64,000 bases of DNA from Maricaulis sp034659015 (GCA_034659015.1 JAYEGL010000002.1:532683-596682), one strand, 5' to 3'. Positions 42,046-50,977 are shown, counted from the first letter of the stretch. The notes: generated by a model from the sequence alone, not told the origin. Numbers and translations: made by a program.

Positions 42046-43353
42046 ATGCCTGACAATCAAGCCGAAACGGGCAGCGCCAACCCGTTCTTTTCCCGCTCGA
42101 TCGTCGAGTCCGACCGCGAGGTCGCGCATGCCATCCATGCGGAGATCCAGCGCCAGCAACAGCAGATCGAACTGATCGCGTCGGAGAATATCGTCTCCCG
42201 CGCCGTGCTGGAGGCCCAGGGCTCGCCGCTGACGAACAAGTATGCCGAAGGCTATCCCGGCCGGCGCTATTATGGCGGCTGCGAACATGTCGACGTGGTC
42301 GAGACGCTCGCCATCGAGCGCGCCAAGGCGCTGTTCGGTGCCGGCTATGCCAACGTGCAGCCGAATTCCGGCAGCCAGGCCAATCAGGGCGTCTTCCTCG
42401 CGCTGCTCAAGCCGGGCGACAGGATCCTCGGCATGTCCCTGGACGCCGGCGGCCATCTGACACACGGTGCGCGGCCGAACATGTCGGGCAAGTGGTTCGA
42501 GGCCCATGCCTATGGCGTCCGCGAAGACGATGCGCGGATCGACTATGACGGGCTTCGCCAGCAGGCCCTGGACATCAAGCCACAGCTCATCATCGCAGGC
42601 GGGTCCGCTTATCCGCGCGAAATCGATTTTGCCGAATTCCGCAAGATCGCCGACGAGGTCGGCGCGTATCTGCTGGTCGACATGGCGCATTTCGCGGGCC
42701 TTGTTGCCGGCGGCAGCTATCCCAACCCCGTGCCCCACGCCCATGTCGTCACCACGACGACGCACAAGACGCTGCGCGGGCCGCGCGGCGGCATGATCCT
42801 GACCAATGACGAGGCCCTGGCCAAGAAGATCAATTCGGCGATTTTCCCGGGTCTGCAGGGTGGTCCGCTGATGCATGTCATCGCCGGCAAGGCCGTCGCC
42901 TTCGGCGAGGCGCTACAGCCGGAATTCAAGGACTATGCGAAACAGGTCATCGCCAATTGCCGGGCCATGTCGCAGGCCATCATCGATGGCGGCTATGCCA
43001 TCGTTTCCGGCGGCACCGACAGCCATCTCGCCCTGGTCGACCTGCGTCCGAAGGGGCTGAAGGGCAATGCCGCGGAAGAGGCGCTGGAACGGGCCTATAT
43101 CACCTGTAACAAGAATGGCGTGCCCTTCGATCCGGAAAAACCGACCGTGACGTCCGGGCTGCGGGTCGGCTCGCCGGCCGGCACCACGCGCGGGTTCGGC
43201 GAGGCCGAGTTCACCGAGATCGGCCAGCTGATGGTGCGCGTGCTCGATGCCCTGGTGGACAATCCGGATGGCGATGCGCAGGTGGAAGGCGAGGTCCGCG
43301 AGGCCGTGAAGGCGCTGACCGCGCGCTTCCCCATCTACCCGGAACTGGCCTAG
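42046..43353 (+). CDS. glyA: Serine hydroxymethyltransferase
   Basis: Interconverts serine and glycine while charging tetrahydrofolate with a one-carbon unit. The 435-residue PLP enzyme has its Schiff-base lysine at K241 in VVTTTTHKTLRGPRGG, with IELIASENIVSRAVLEAQGS and KYAEGYPGRRYYGGCE near the N terminus. TAAGGAGT precedes the ATG. nrdR starts nine bases after its stop, so glyA is probably the first gene of the long nrdR-rib-nusB-thiL operon. Confidence 0.98.
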   Translation: MPDNQAETGSANPFFSRSIVESDREVAHAIHAEIQRQQQQIELIASENIVSRAVLEAQGSPLTNKYAEGYPGRRYYGGCEHVDVVETLAIERAKALFGAGYANVQPNSGSQANQGVFLALLKPGDRILGMSLDAGGHLTHGARPNMSGKWFEAHAYGVREDDARIDYDGLRQQALDIKPQLIIAGGSAYPREIDFAEFRKIADEVGAYLLVDMAHFAGLVAGGSYPNPVPHAHVVTTTTHKTLRGPRGGMILTNDEALAKKINSAIFPGLQGGPLMHVIAGKAVAFGEALQPEFKDYAKQVIANCRAMSQAIIDGGYAIVSGGTDSHLALVDLRPKGLKGNAAEEALERAYITCNKNGVPFDPEKPTVTSGLRVGSPAGTTRGFGEAEFTEIGQLMVRVLDALVDNPDGDAQVEGEVREAVKALTARFPIYPELA

Positions 43354-43362
43354 ACTGCTCGC

Positions 43363-43851
43363 ATGCGTTGTCCTTTCTGCGGTCATCCCGACACACAAGT
43401 GAAGGATTCCCGTCCTGCCGAGGACGGGAATGCCATTCGCCGGCGGCGGCAATGCCCGTCCTGCGCGGCCCGTTTCACCACGTTCGAGCGCGTGCAGCTG
43501 CGTGAGCTGACCGTGCTGAAGAAGTCGGGCCGCCGCGTGCCCTTCGACCGGGAAAAGCTGAACCGGTCGATCCAGCTGGCCATGCAGAAGCGCAATATCG
43601 AGCCGGACCGCATCGACCAGATGATTTCCGGCATCGTGCGCCGCCTGGAATCGACCGGCGAGACCGATGTCACCTCCGACCGGGTCGGCGAGCTGGTCAT
43701 GGAAGGCCTGAAGAATCTCGATGCGGTGGCCTATGTGCGCTACGCCTCGGTGTACAAGGACTTCCACCGGGTCGACGATTTCCGTGAATTCATTACCGAT
43801 GAACACCTGACGGCCAACAAGGGTGCGTCGAAGGGCGACGGCGCGGAATGA
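43363..43851 (+). CDS. nrdR: Transcriptional repressor NrdR
   Basis: Nucleotide-responsive repressor of ribonucleotide reductase genes. The 162 residues include a four-cysteine zinc ribbon (MRCPFCGHPDTQVKDSRP, RQCPSCAARFTTFE) and an ATP-cone domain (LTVLKKSGRRVPFDREKLNRSI to about residue 140). The nrdR-ribD adjacency is widespread in bacteria. Its stop overlaps the next start by four bases. Confidence 0.97.
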   Translation: MRCPFCGHPDTQVKDSRPAEDGNAIRRRRQCPSCAARFTTFERVQLRELTVLKKSGRRVPFDREKLNRSIQLAMQKRNIEPDRIDQMISGIVRRLESTGETDVTSDRVGELVMEGLKNLDAVAYVRYASVYKDFHRVDDFREFITDEHLTANKGASKGDGAE

Positions 43852-44417
43852 CCGCGCCGGCACGCCCGCGTGTCACGCTGAAATTGGCCACTTCGCTGGA
43901 CGGGCGGATTGCGCTGGCCAATGGCGTCTCGCAATGGATCACGGGACCGGAAAGCCGGGCCGAAGTGCATCGCATGCGCGCGGCCCATGCGGCCATCCTG
44001 ACGGGTGTGGGGACGGTTCTGGCCGATAATCCGCAGATGACGGCGCGGCCGGAGGGCGAGCGCCAGCCCGACATCGTCATCATGGACAGCCGCGACCGCA
44101 CGCCCAGCAATGCCGCCGTGTTCGCCGAGCGCGGGCGGTCGGTGACCCTGGTCCCGCACCGCGATATCGGCCGCGCCATTGCGGACTACGAGACCGTGAT
44201 GATCGAGGCGGGCGCCCAGATTGCCGCATCCGCGATCGCGTCGGACCTGGTCGACCGGATCGAATGGTTCCGCGCGCCGGTTGTGCTGGGCGGCGACGGA
44301 TTGCCCGTCATCGCAGCGCTCGGCCTTGAGACGCTCGACGCGGCTCCCATCTTCAGGCGCACCGGCCTGCGCGAACGCGGCGCCGACGTGCAGGAAAGCT
44401 ACGAACGGATCCGCTGA
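43848..44417 (+). CDS. RibD C-terminal-type reductase without deaminase domain
   Basis: A 189-residue protein consisting only of the reductase domain of RibD, which reduces 5-amino-6-ribosylamino-uracil 5'-phosphate in riboflavin synthesis. VTLKLATSLDGRIALANG, SQWITGPESRAEVHRMRAAH, AILTGVGTVLADNPQMTAR and WFRAPVVLGGDGLPVI match the domain. Usual RibD is about 360 residues with an N-terminal zinc deaminase (HAE...CxxC); nothing of it is present here or between nrdR and this start. The middle of the domain is also shortened. The ATGA overlap with nrdR leaves no space for the missing part. Confidence 0.9.
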   Translation: MTAPARPRVTLKLATSLDGRIALANGVSQWITGPESRAEVHRMRAAHAAILTGVGTVLADNPQMTARPEGERQPDIVIMDSRDRTPSNAAVFAERGRSVTLVPHRDIGRAIADYETVMIEAGAQIAASAIASDLVDRIEWFRAPVVLGGDGLPVIAALGLETLDAAPIFRRTGLRERGADVQESYERIR

Positions 44418-45028
44418 TGTTTACCGGTATCGTCACCGCCAAGGGCCGCATCCGCGCCATCACCGGACAGGATGTGCGCCGGGTCGACATCGAAGGCCCC
44501 TGGAAACCCGATACGATCGACATGGGCGCCTCCATCGCCCATGCCGGTGTGTGCCTGACCGTCGTCGACAAGGGCGAATGGGGCGAGGGCGGCTGGTATG
44601 CCGTCGAGGTGTCGCCGGAAACCCTGCGCCTGACCACGCTGGGCGACTGGAAAGAGGGCGATACCGTCAATCTCGAGCGCGCCCTGAAAATGGGCGACGA
44701 GCTGGGCGGGCATCTGGTGACCGGCCATGTCGACGGCGTCGGCACGGTGCTGGAGCGGCGCGAGGAGGGCGAGTGGATCGTCTTCACCGTCAAGCCGCCG
44801 GAAGACCTCAACAAATTCATCGCGAAGAAGGGATCGATCACGGTCGATGGCGTCTCCCTGACGGTGAATGCGGTGACGCGAGAGAGCTTCGATCTGATGA
44901 TCATTCCGCACACCGCGGAGGTGACGACGCTGGGCGGGCTGCAAAAAGACGCGCGCGTCAATCTTGAGGTCGACACGATGGCGCGCTACGCCGCCCGCCT
45001 GAACGAGTTTTCGGAGACCCCCGCGTGA
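44417..45028 (+). CDS. ribE: Riboflavin synthase alpha subunit
   Basis: Dismutates two 6,7-dimethyl-8-ribityllumazine molecules to riboflavin. The 203 residues show the internal duplication of two lumazine-binding barrels, starting MFTGIVTAKGRI and the second MGDELGGHLVTGHVDGVG. The start overlaps the preceding stop by one base (TGATG). The end overlaps the next start by four. Confidence 0.97.
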   Translation: MFTGIVTAKGRIRAITGQDVRRVDIEGPWKPDTIDMGASIAHAGVCLTVVDKGEWGEGGWYAVEVSPETLRLTTLGDWKEGDTVNLERALKMGDELGGHLVTGHVDGVGTVLERREEGEWIVFTVKPPEDLNKFIAKKGSITVDGVSLTVNAVTRESFDLMIIPHTAEVTTLGGLQKDARVNLEVDTMARYAARLNEFSETPA

Positions 45029-46146
45029 GCGAGAGCGATATCCCCCTGTCCCCCATCGAGGACATTATCGAGGATGCCCGCAATGGCCGGATGTTTATCC
45101 TGGTCGATGCAGAGGACCGCGAGAACGAGGGCGACCTTGTCATCCCGGCGAAATTCGCCACGCCCGATGCGATCAACTTCATGGCCAAGCATGGCCGCGG
45201 ACTGATCTGCCTGGCGATGGATCAGGAGCGGATCGACCATCTCGGTCTCAAATTGATGGCTTCGGACAACCGGTCGCGGCACCAGACGGCTTTCACCACT
45301 TCGATCGAGGCGCGCGAGGGTGTGACGACGGGCATTTCCGCCCATGACCGCGCTCGCACGATCGAGGTCGCGACCGATCCCGCCAAGGGCGCGGACGATA
45401 TCGCCACGCCGGGTCATGTCTTCCCCCTGGTCGCCCGCGATGGCGGCGTGCTGGTGCGGGCCGGCCACACCGAGGCCTCGGTCGATGTGGCGCGTCTGGC
45501 CGGAGCCGGCACGGCCGGCGTGATCTGCGAGATCATGAATGAAGACGGCACGATGGCCCGCCTGCCGGACCTCGTCTCCTTCGCCCAGCTGCACGGGCTG
45601 AAGATCGGCACCATCGCCGACCTGATCGCCTATCGCCGGCGAAACGACCGTTTCATCGAGCGCCGCCTGGAAAGCGACTTCACCAGCCAGTATGGCGGAC
45701 CGCTCAAACTCACCGTCTTCCGCAACACGATCGATGGCGTCGAGCATGTCGCCCTGGTCAAGGGCGAGCCGTCGCATGCCCAGCCGACCACGGTGCGCAT
45801 GCACAAGGTCTCCTTCGTCGATGACGTGCTGCACGAGGAAGGGCCGAGGGGCGAGCTCATAGAGGCCGGTATACGCGCCATCGCCAATGCCGACGGCCCC
45901 GCCGCGATGGTCTTCATCCGCGAAACCTCGCACACCGCCATTATCGAACGCCTGGGCGCCCAGTCCGCCCGGCCGGACGACGAGCGCGAGGCCCAGCGCC
46001 TCCGCGAATACGGCGTCGGGGCGCAGATCCTGCTGGATCTGGGCGTGAAAGAAATGATCCTGCTCTCCACCAAGCCGCACACGATTGTCGGCCTGGAGGG
46101 CTATGGGTTGAGCGTGCGCGAAGAGCGCCATTTTCCGGAGGACTAG
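45025..46146 (+). CDS. ribB: 3,4-dihydroxy-2-butanone-4-phosphate synthase fused to a degenerate GTP cyclohydrolase II domain
   Basis: A 373-residue fusion. The N-terminal domain (about residues 1-205) is an intact DHBP synthase: LVDAEDRENEGDLVIPA, SRHQTAFTTSIEAREGVTTGIS and AGHTEASVDVARLAG. The C-terminal domain follows the cyclohydrolase II fold (GAQILLDLGVKEMILLSTKP) but has none of the zinc cysteines; the region that should read CLTGD...CDCG has HEEGPRGELIEAG instead. This matches the RibBX type described in alphaproteobacteria, in which the second domain is not a cyclohydrolase. It starts with GTG by GTGA overlap. Confidence 0.93.
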   Translation: MSESDIPLSPIEDIIEDARNGRMFILVDAEDRENEGDLVIPAKFATPDAINFMAKHGRGLICLAMDQERIDHLGLKLMASDNRSRHQTAFTTSIEAREGVTTGISAHDRARTIEVATDPAKGADDIATPGHVFPLVARDGGVLVRAGHTEASVDVARLAGAGTAGVICEIMNEDGTMARLPDLVSFAQLHGLKIGTIADLIAYRRRNDRFIERRLESDFTSQYGGPLKLTVFRNTIDGVEHVALVKGEPSHAQPTTVRMHKVSFVDDVLHEEGPRGELIEAGIRAIANADGPAAMVFIRETSHTAIIERLGAQSARPDDEREAQRLREYGVGAQILLDLGVKEMILLSTKPHTIVGLEGYGLSVREERHFPED

Positions 46147-46149
46147 CGC

Positions 46150-46581
46150 ATGAGCGCCCCCAAACTCCTGGCCGTCGCGGGCACCTTCTATCGCGACATC
46201 GCCGATGCGCTGATCAAGAGTGCCCAAGAGGCCGCCGCCGCGGCCGGTGCCGAGATCGATATCGTGGAGGTCCCCGGCGCGCTGGAAATCCCCGGTGCGA
46301 TCGTCCAGGCCGAGATCGCCGAGGCCGATTATGACGGCTATGTCGCCCTGGGCTGTGTGATCCGCGGCGAAACCACGCATTATGATTATGTCTGTACCGA
46401 AAGCGCGCGCGGGCTGATGGAACTGAATCTTTCCGGTGTGATCGCCGGAAATGGTATTCTGACCGTGGAGAACCGCGCCCAGGCCCTGAAGCGGGCCGTG
46501 GACAAGAAGAAGGGCGCGGACGCCGCGAATGCAGCCTTGTCGCTGATCGCGCTGCGCGACCGGTTCGGGAGTACGCAATGA
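46150..46581 (+). CDS. ribH: 6,7-dimethyl-8-ribityllumazine synthase
   Basis: Joins 5-amino-6-ribitylamino-uracil and DHBP to the lumazine precursor of riboflavin. The 143-residue protein has VEVPGALEIPGAI, VALGCVIRGETTHYDYVC (with the catalytic histidine) and GNGILTVENRAQALKRA. The ATG is four bases after the ribB stop. The stop overlaps nusB by four bases. Confidence 0.97.
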   Translation: MSAPKLLAVAGTFYRDIADALIKSAQEAAAAAGAEIDIVEVPGALEIPGAIVQAEIAEADYDGYVALGCVIRGETTHYDYVCTESARGLMELNLSGVIAGNGILTVENRAQALKRAVDKKKGADAANAALSLIALRDRFGSTQ

Positions 46582-47066
46582 GCGCACCGCAGACATCCAG
46601 GGAAACCCCGTCGGAAGCCCGGGCGCGACTTCGCCGGGCCGCGCGTCTGGCCGCCGTCCAGGCGCTCTACCAGATGGACATCGCGGGGCGCGGCGCCAAT
46701 TCCGTCATTCGCGAGTTTCGCGATCACCGGTTCGGCGGGGCCGAAGAGGGCGATGAATTCGTCGAGGCGGACGAGGACTTCTTCGACGCGCTGGTCTCCG
46801 GCGTGGTCGACCGCCAGGCCAAGGTCGATCCGGCAATCGACGGGCTTCTGGCCGACGGCTGGCGCATGGAGCGTCTCGACGCCACGGTGCGCGCCATTCT
46901 TCGGGCTGCCGGCTATGAACTCTTCGAGCGCGCCGACGTGCCGGCCCGCGTGGTGATCGACGAATATGTCGACGTCGCCAACGCCTTCTTCGAGGGCTCG
47001 GAGCCCAAATTCGTCAACGCTGCGCTCGACCGCTGCGCCCGTCAGGCCCGCCCGGACGAATTCTGA
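46578..47066 (+). CDS. nusB: Transcription antitermination factor NusB
   Basis: Binds boxA RNA with S10 in rRNA antitermination. A 162-residue all-helical protein with RLAAVQALYQMDIAGRG near the N terminus and ATVRAILRAAGYELFERADVPARVVIDEYVDVANAF in the C-terminal half. The ribH-nusB-thiL order is widely conserved. It starts by ATGA overlap. Confidence 0.96.
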   Translation: MSAPQTSRETPSEARARLRRAARLAAVQALYQMDIAGRGANSVIREFRDHRFGGAEEGDEFVEADEDFFDALVSGVVDRQAKVDPAIDGLLADGWRMERLDATVRAILRAAGYELFERADVPARVVIDEYVDVANAFFEGSEPKFVNAALDRCARQARPDEF

Positions 47067-47068
47067 CT

Positions 47069-48034
47069 ATGGCCTCCGGCGGCGAGTTCGATTTCATCCG
47101 GACACGCCTGGGCCCGCTCACCCGGAACCATGCGGCGGCGCTCGGCCTGGACGACGATGCCGCCGTGCTCGACCCGCCGCCGGGCTGTCAGCTCGTTCTG
47201 GCCTGCGACACGCTGGTCGCCGGCGTGCATTTCCGCGAGGCGGATGCGCCCGAGACCGCGGCGGCACGCGCGATGCGGTCCAATCTCTCCGACATGGCTG
47301 CCATGGGCGCCGATCCCATCGGTTATCTCTCGGCCTTGACCTGGCCGCGCGAGATCGATTCGGCCTGGAGGGATGCTTTCGTTGCGGGGCTGGCGGCCGA
47401 ACAGGACGAGTTCGCGGTGCCGCTTCTGGGCGGCGACACGACCTCCACGCCGGGCCCGATGACGGTGACGCTCACGCTGATCGGTACCGTGCCGCAGGGC
47501 GCGGCGCTGACCCGCGTCGGCGCGTCGCCGGGAGACGATCTCTGGGTCTCGGGCCCGATCGGAGATGCGGTTCTGGGACTCGCGGCGCTGGAAGGCGAGG
47601 GTGGTGTTCCCCGGGACCTCGCCCGACGTTACGAGCGTCCCGAACCGCGTCTGGCGCTGGGCCAGGCGCTGCGCGGACTGGCCAGCGCGGCCATCGATAT
47701 CTCCGACGGGCTGGTGGCCGACGCCGGCCATATCGCGGAAACGAGCGGCCTGGCGCTGACGATCGAGGCCGGGGCCGTACCGCTTTCGGGGCCGGCCCGA
47801 ACCTGGCTCGACACAGCGGGCCCGGGCGGTCTTACCCGTCTTTTGACCGGGGGTGACGACTACGAGCTCCTCTTCACCGCACCGTCCGGCTGTCGCGACG
47901 CGATCGCGGCGCTGGCCACGGAAGGGGCGCCGCTGGCGCGGATCGGGCATGCAGAGGCCGGAACGGGCGTGATCTGCCGTGATGCCTCCGGCGCGGTCCT
48001 GGACGTCGGCCGGGCCGGATTTACGCATTTTTGA
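47069..48034 (+). CDS. thiL: Thiamine-monophosphate kinase
   Basis: Phosphorylates thiamine monophosphate to the active diphosphate. The 321-residue protein of the PurM-like fold has GLDDDAAVLDPPPGCQLVLACDTLVAGVHF, LLGGDTTSTPGPM and AIDISDGLVADAGHIAE, the nucleotide- and magnesium-binding patterns. It starts two bases after nusB and is the last recognisable enzyme of the operon. Confidence 0.96.
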   Translation: MASGGEFDFIRTRLGPLTRNHAAALGLDDDAAVLDPPPGCQLVLACDTLVAGVHFREADAPETAAARAMRSNLSDMAAMGADPIGYLSALTWPREIDSAWRDAFVAGLAAEQDEFAVPLLGGDTTSTPGPMTVTLTLIGTVPQGAALTRVGASPGDDLWVSGPIGDAVLGLAALEGEGGVPRDLARRYERPEPRLALGQALRGLASAAIDISDGLVADAGHIAETSGLALTIEAGAVPLSGPARTWLDTAGPGGLTRLLTGGDDYELLFTAPSGCRDAIAALATEGAPLARIGHAEAGTGVICRDASGAVLDVGRAGFTHF

Positions 48035-48073
48035 GGCGTCTCTGTCAGTGTGCAGGCGAATGGAGAGCAAACC

Positions 48074-48595
48074 ATGCGTCTGTTGCTGGCCTTTATCCTG
48101 TGCCTATCCCTGCAATCCGGTGCCCTTGCCATGGGCGGCGGAGGCGGCGGTGGCGGGGGCAACCGTTCATCGGGCAATGACAACCGTTTCCTGCTGATCT
48201 TCAACCGCGCCTCGGACGAAGACGAAAGCGGCGACGATCATGGCGAGGACGAACATGAAGACGAGGCGGACGACGATCCGCGGTCCTTCAACCTTCCCGC
48301 ACTGGTGGCGCCGCTGTCCAGCGACGGCCATCTGACCGGTTTTGCCTATGTCCAGGTGCGTGTCCGCGCTGCGGACGGCCAGAATGTCTGGTCGATGCAG
48401 GAAAATGCCCATTACGCACTCGATGCGCTGGTGCGGGCGGCTTACCGCATCCCGGTGAGCCTGCCGGACGGCCGGCAACTGGATATCGAACGGGCCGAAA
48501 CGGTGTGGGCCGACGTGTTGCGCGAGCAGTACGGGGCCGATGCGATCGACCACATCGAGATTCGCAGCTCCGATACGCGGTTATTCCTGCGCTAA
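48074..48595 (+). CDS. Exported acidic protein of unknown function
   Basis: A 173-residue protein with a signal peptide (MRLLLAFILCLSLQSGALA), a run of nine glycines right after the expected cleavage site, and a strongly acidic stretch of Asp/Glu/His (about residues 46-68). The C-terminal ~100 residues look like a compact domain (FAYVQVRVRAADGQNVW, LDALVRAAYRIPVSLPDGR). GGAGAG precedes the ATG. It follows thiL by 39 bp and is probably in the same operon. The layout recalls membrane-proximal FliL-like proteins, but I cannot assign it. Confidence 0.78.
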   Translation: MRLLLAFILCLSLQSGALAMGGGGGGGGGNRSSGNDNRFLLIFNRASDEDESGDDHGEDEHEDEADDDPRSFNLPALVAPLSSDGHLTGFAYVQVRVRAADGQNVWSMQENAHYALDALVRAAYRIPVSLPDGRQLDIERAETVWADVLREQYGADAIDHIEIRSSDTRLFLR

Positions 48596-48709
48596 TAGGC
48601 CTTCGCAACTGCGGTAAGTATTGGATTTAAAAGTCCAATGTTTGGATGTTGCACCGCCCCCATGACTTGGGCATAGTCCCCTTAATAACAACAAGAAGAA
48701 GCGGGGGAC

Positions 48710-48763
48710 ATGCAGACGGTCGGCGTGGTTCTCACGCGTATGCTTCCCCCTATCCTTCCGTGA
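48710..48763 (+). CDS. Possible leader peptide upstream of hppA
   Basis: A 17-codon open frame, MQTVGVVLTRMLPPILP, starts three bases after a GGGGG run and stops 33 bp before the hppA start. It contains a Pro-Pro pair near its end, a type of site where ribosomes can pause. It may be a regulatory leader peptide or a chance frame. No trp/his-like codon run is present. Confidence 0.3.
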   Translation: MQTVGVVLTRMLPPILP

Positions 48764-48796
48764 CCAAAGAGAAGTGATAAAACGGGGCAGGAAGCC

Positions 48797-50884
48797 ATGA
48801 ACATGCTTTTATTGGCCATTGCGGCAGCCGTGCTCGCCATCATCTACGGCGTCGTCCAGACGCAGCGTTTGATGTCGGCGAGCGCAGGCACCGAGAAGAT
48901 GCAGGAAATCGCATCGGCCATCCAGGAAGGCGCGAATGCCTATCTCAAGCGTCAGTACACAACCATTGCCATTGTCGGCGTCGTCGTCTGCATCCTGATT
49001 GCCATTTTCCTGAGCTGGGAAGTGGCCTTGGGTTTCGCGATCGGCGCCATCCTCTCCGGCGCGGCCGGCTTCATCGGCATGCTGGTCTCGGTGCGCGCCA
49101 ATGTGCGCACCACCCAGGCGGCCAGCACAAGCCTGGCGGCGGGCCTGAAAATCGCCTTCCGCTCGGGCGCGGTGACCGGGATGCTCGTGGCGGGGCTCGC
49201 CCTGCTCGGCGTGGCGGGCTATTTCTGGGTCCTTACCGCTGCGATGGGCAATGAAAGCGGCGACCGGGTGGTCGTCGATGCGCTCGTGGCGCTCGGCTTC
49301 GGCGCCTCGCTGATCTCGATCTTCGCCCGTCTCGGCGGCGGCATCTTCACCAAGGGTGCCGATGTCGGCGGCGACATGGTCGGCAAGATCGAAGCCGGCA
49401 TCCCCGAGGACGATCCGCGCAACGCCGCGACCATCGCCGACAATGTCGGCGACAATGTCGGTGACTGCGCCGGCATGGCGGCGGACCTGTTCGAGACCTA
49501 TGCCGTGACCGTCGTGGCCACCATGGTGCTTGCGTCGATCTTCTTCGTTGGCGATCTGGGCCGCGAGATGATGATCTATCCGCTGGCCATCGGCGCGGTG
49601 TGCATCGTCACCTCGATCATCGGCACCTTCTTCGTCTCGATGGGCAAGTCCAACAATGTGATGGGCGCGCTCTACAAGGGACTGATCGTCGCCGGCGTGC
49701 TCTCGGTCGGCGGTTTGTGGCTGGTTACGACCTATGCCCTGCCGAACGGGATGGGCGAGATCGGCACGATCGGCGACCGCGTGATCACCGGGCAGAACCT
49801 CTTCTTCTCCGGCATTTTCGGTCTGATCGTGACGGCCGCCATCATCTGGGTCACCGAATACTATACCGGCACCAACTACCGGCCGGTGAAATCGGTCGCC
49901 AAGGCATCGGAGTCCGGTCACGGCACGAATGTCATCCAGGGGCTGGCGGTCTCGCTGGAATCCACGGCACTGCCGGCACTGATCATCATCGTCGGCATCC
50001 TGGTCACCTTCAATCTGGCCGGCCTGTTCGGCATCGCCATCGCGGTGACCACCATGCTGGCGCTGGCCGGCATGATCGTCGCCCTCGATGCCTTCGGCCC
50101 CGTCACCGACAATGCAGGCGGCATTGCCGAAATGGCCGGGCTGGACGAAACCGTGCGCGAAACGACCGACACGCTGGATGCCGTGGGCAACACCACGAAG
50201 GCCGTCACCAAGGGCTATGCCATCGGGTCTGCCGGTCTGGGTGCGCTGGTGCTCTTCGCGGCCTACACGACCGATGTCGAGCACCTGCTGGGGATCCAGC
50301 CGGACTTCTCGCTCGAGAACCCGTATGTGATTGTCGGCCTGCTGTTCGGCGGCCTGTTGCCCTACCTGTTCGGCGGCATGTCGATGATGGCCGTCGGCCG
50401 TGCGGCCACGGCGGTCGTCGCCGAGGTGCGCCGGCAGTTCAAGGAAATCCCGGGCATCATGGAGTTCAAGGCCAAGCCGGATTACGGCCGGGCGGTGGAC
50501 ATCCTGACCAAGGCGGCGATCCGCGAGATGATCGTGCCCTCGCTGCTGCCCGTGCTCTCGCCGATCGTGCTCTACTTCGTGATCCTGGGGATTGCGGATC
50601 AGGCGCAGGCGCTGGCTGCGGTCGGTGCGATGCTCCTCGGCGTGATCGTCAACGGGCTCTTCGTCGCGGTCTCCATGACCGTCGGCGGCGGCGCCTGGGA
50701 CAATGCCAAGAAATACATCGAGGACGGCCATCACGGCGGCAAGGGTTCCGAAGCCCACAAGGCCGCGGTGACGGGCGATACGGTGGGCGATCCCTACAAG
50801 GATACCGCCGGTCCGGCCGTGAACCCGATGATCAAGATCACCAATATCGTGGCACTGCTTCTGCTGGCCTTCCTGGCGAGCTAG
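48797..50884 (+). CDS. hppA: K+-insensitive proton-translocating pyrophosphatase
   Basis: Membrane pump that couples pyrophosphate hydrolysis to proton export. The 695-residue protein has about 16 transmembrane helices. The active-site loops include DVGGDMVGKIEAGIPEDDPR (about residues 191-210) and ADNVGDNVGDCAGMAADLFE. At the ion-specificity site the sequence is GNTTKAVTKGYAIGS: the lysine after TT, in place of the alanine of K+-dependent enzymes, marks the K+-insensitive class. AGGA precedes the ATG. A strong terminator follows at 50909. Confidence 0.97.
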   Translation: MNMLLLAIAAAVLAIIYGVVQTQRLMSASAGTEKMQEIASAIQEGANAYLKRQYTTIAIVGVVVCILIAIFLSWEVALGFAIGAILSGAAGFIGMLVSVRANVRTTQAASTSLAAGLKIAFRSGAVTGMLVAGLALLGVAGYFWVLTAAMGNESGDRVVVDALVALGFGASLISIFARLGGGIFTKGADVGGDMVGKIEAGIPEDDPRNAATIADNVGDNVGDCAGMAADLFETYAVTVVATMVLASIFFVGDLGREMMIYPLAIGAVCIVTSIIGTFFVSMGKSNNVMGALYKGLIVAGVLSVGGLWLVTTYALPNGMGEIGTIGDRVITGQNLFFSGIFGLIVTAAIIWVTEYYTGTNYRPVKSVAKASESGHGTNVIQGLAVSLESTALPALIIIVGILVTFNLAGLFGIAIAVTTMLALAGMIVALDAFGPVTDNAGGIAEMAGLDETVRETTDTLDAVGNTTKAVTKGYAIGSAGLGALVLFAAYTTDVEHLLGIQPDFSLENPYVIVGLLFGGLLPYLFGGMSMMAVGRAATAVVAEVRRQFKEIPGIMEFKAKPDYGRAVDILTKAAIREMIVPSLLPVLSPIVLYFVILGIADQAQALAAVGAMLLGVIVNGLFVAVSMTVGGGAWDNAKKYIEDGHHGGKGSEAHKAAVTGDTVGDPYKDTAGPAVNPMIKITNIVALLLLAFLAS

Positions 50885-50908
50885 GCACAAGCCCGGACGC
50901 GAAACGGG

Positions 50909-50940
50909 AAAGCCCCGGCCGGAAACGGCCGGGGCTTTTT
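50909..50940 (+). terminator. Rho-independent terminator of hppA
   Basis: A 13-bp perfect stem (AAAGCCCCGGCCG and CGGCCGGGGCTTT) with a GAAA tetraloop, ending in a five-T run, 24 bp after the stop codon. Confidence 0.95.
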
Positions 50941-50954
50941 CGTCGAGGGTAGTG

Positions 50955-50977
50955 ATTATACGTAAAATGCGTATAAT
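50955..50977. promoter_or_regulatory. Operator/promoter of the toxin-antitoxin operon
   Basis: ATTATACG-n7-CGTATAAT is a perfect 8-bp inverted repeat. Its right arm contains TATAAT (50972-50977), a perfect -10 hexamer, 30 bp upstream of the antitoxin ATG. An antitoxin bound here would cover the promoter, as expected for autoregulation. No good -35 box is visible. Confidence 0.72.

Noticed and set aside
43354..43362. An FMN riboswitch ahead of the riboflavin genes
   Set aside because: Only nine bases separate glyA from nrdR, and nrdR overlaps the reductase gene. The glyA leader shows no FMN-element pattern that I could recognise.
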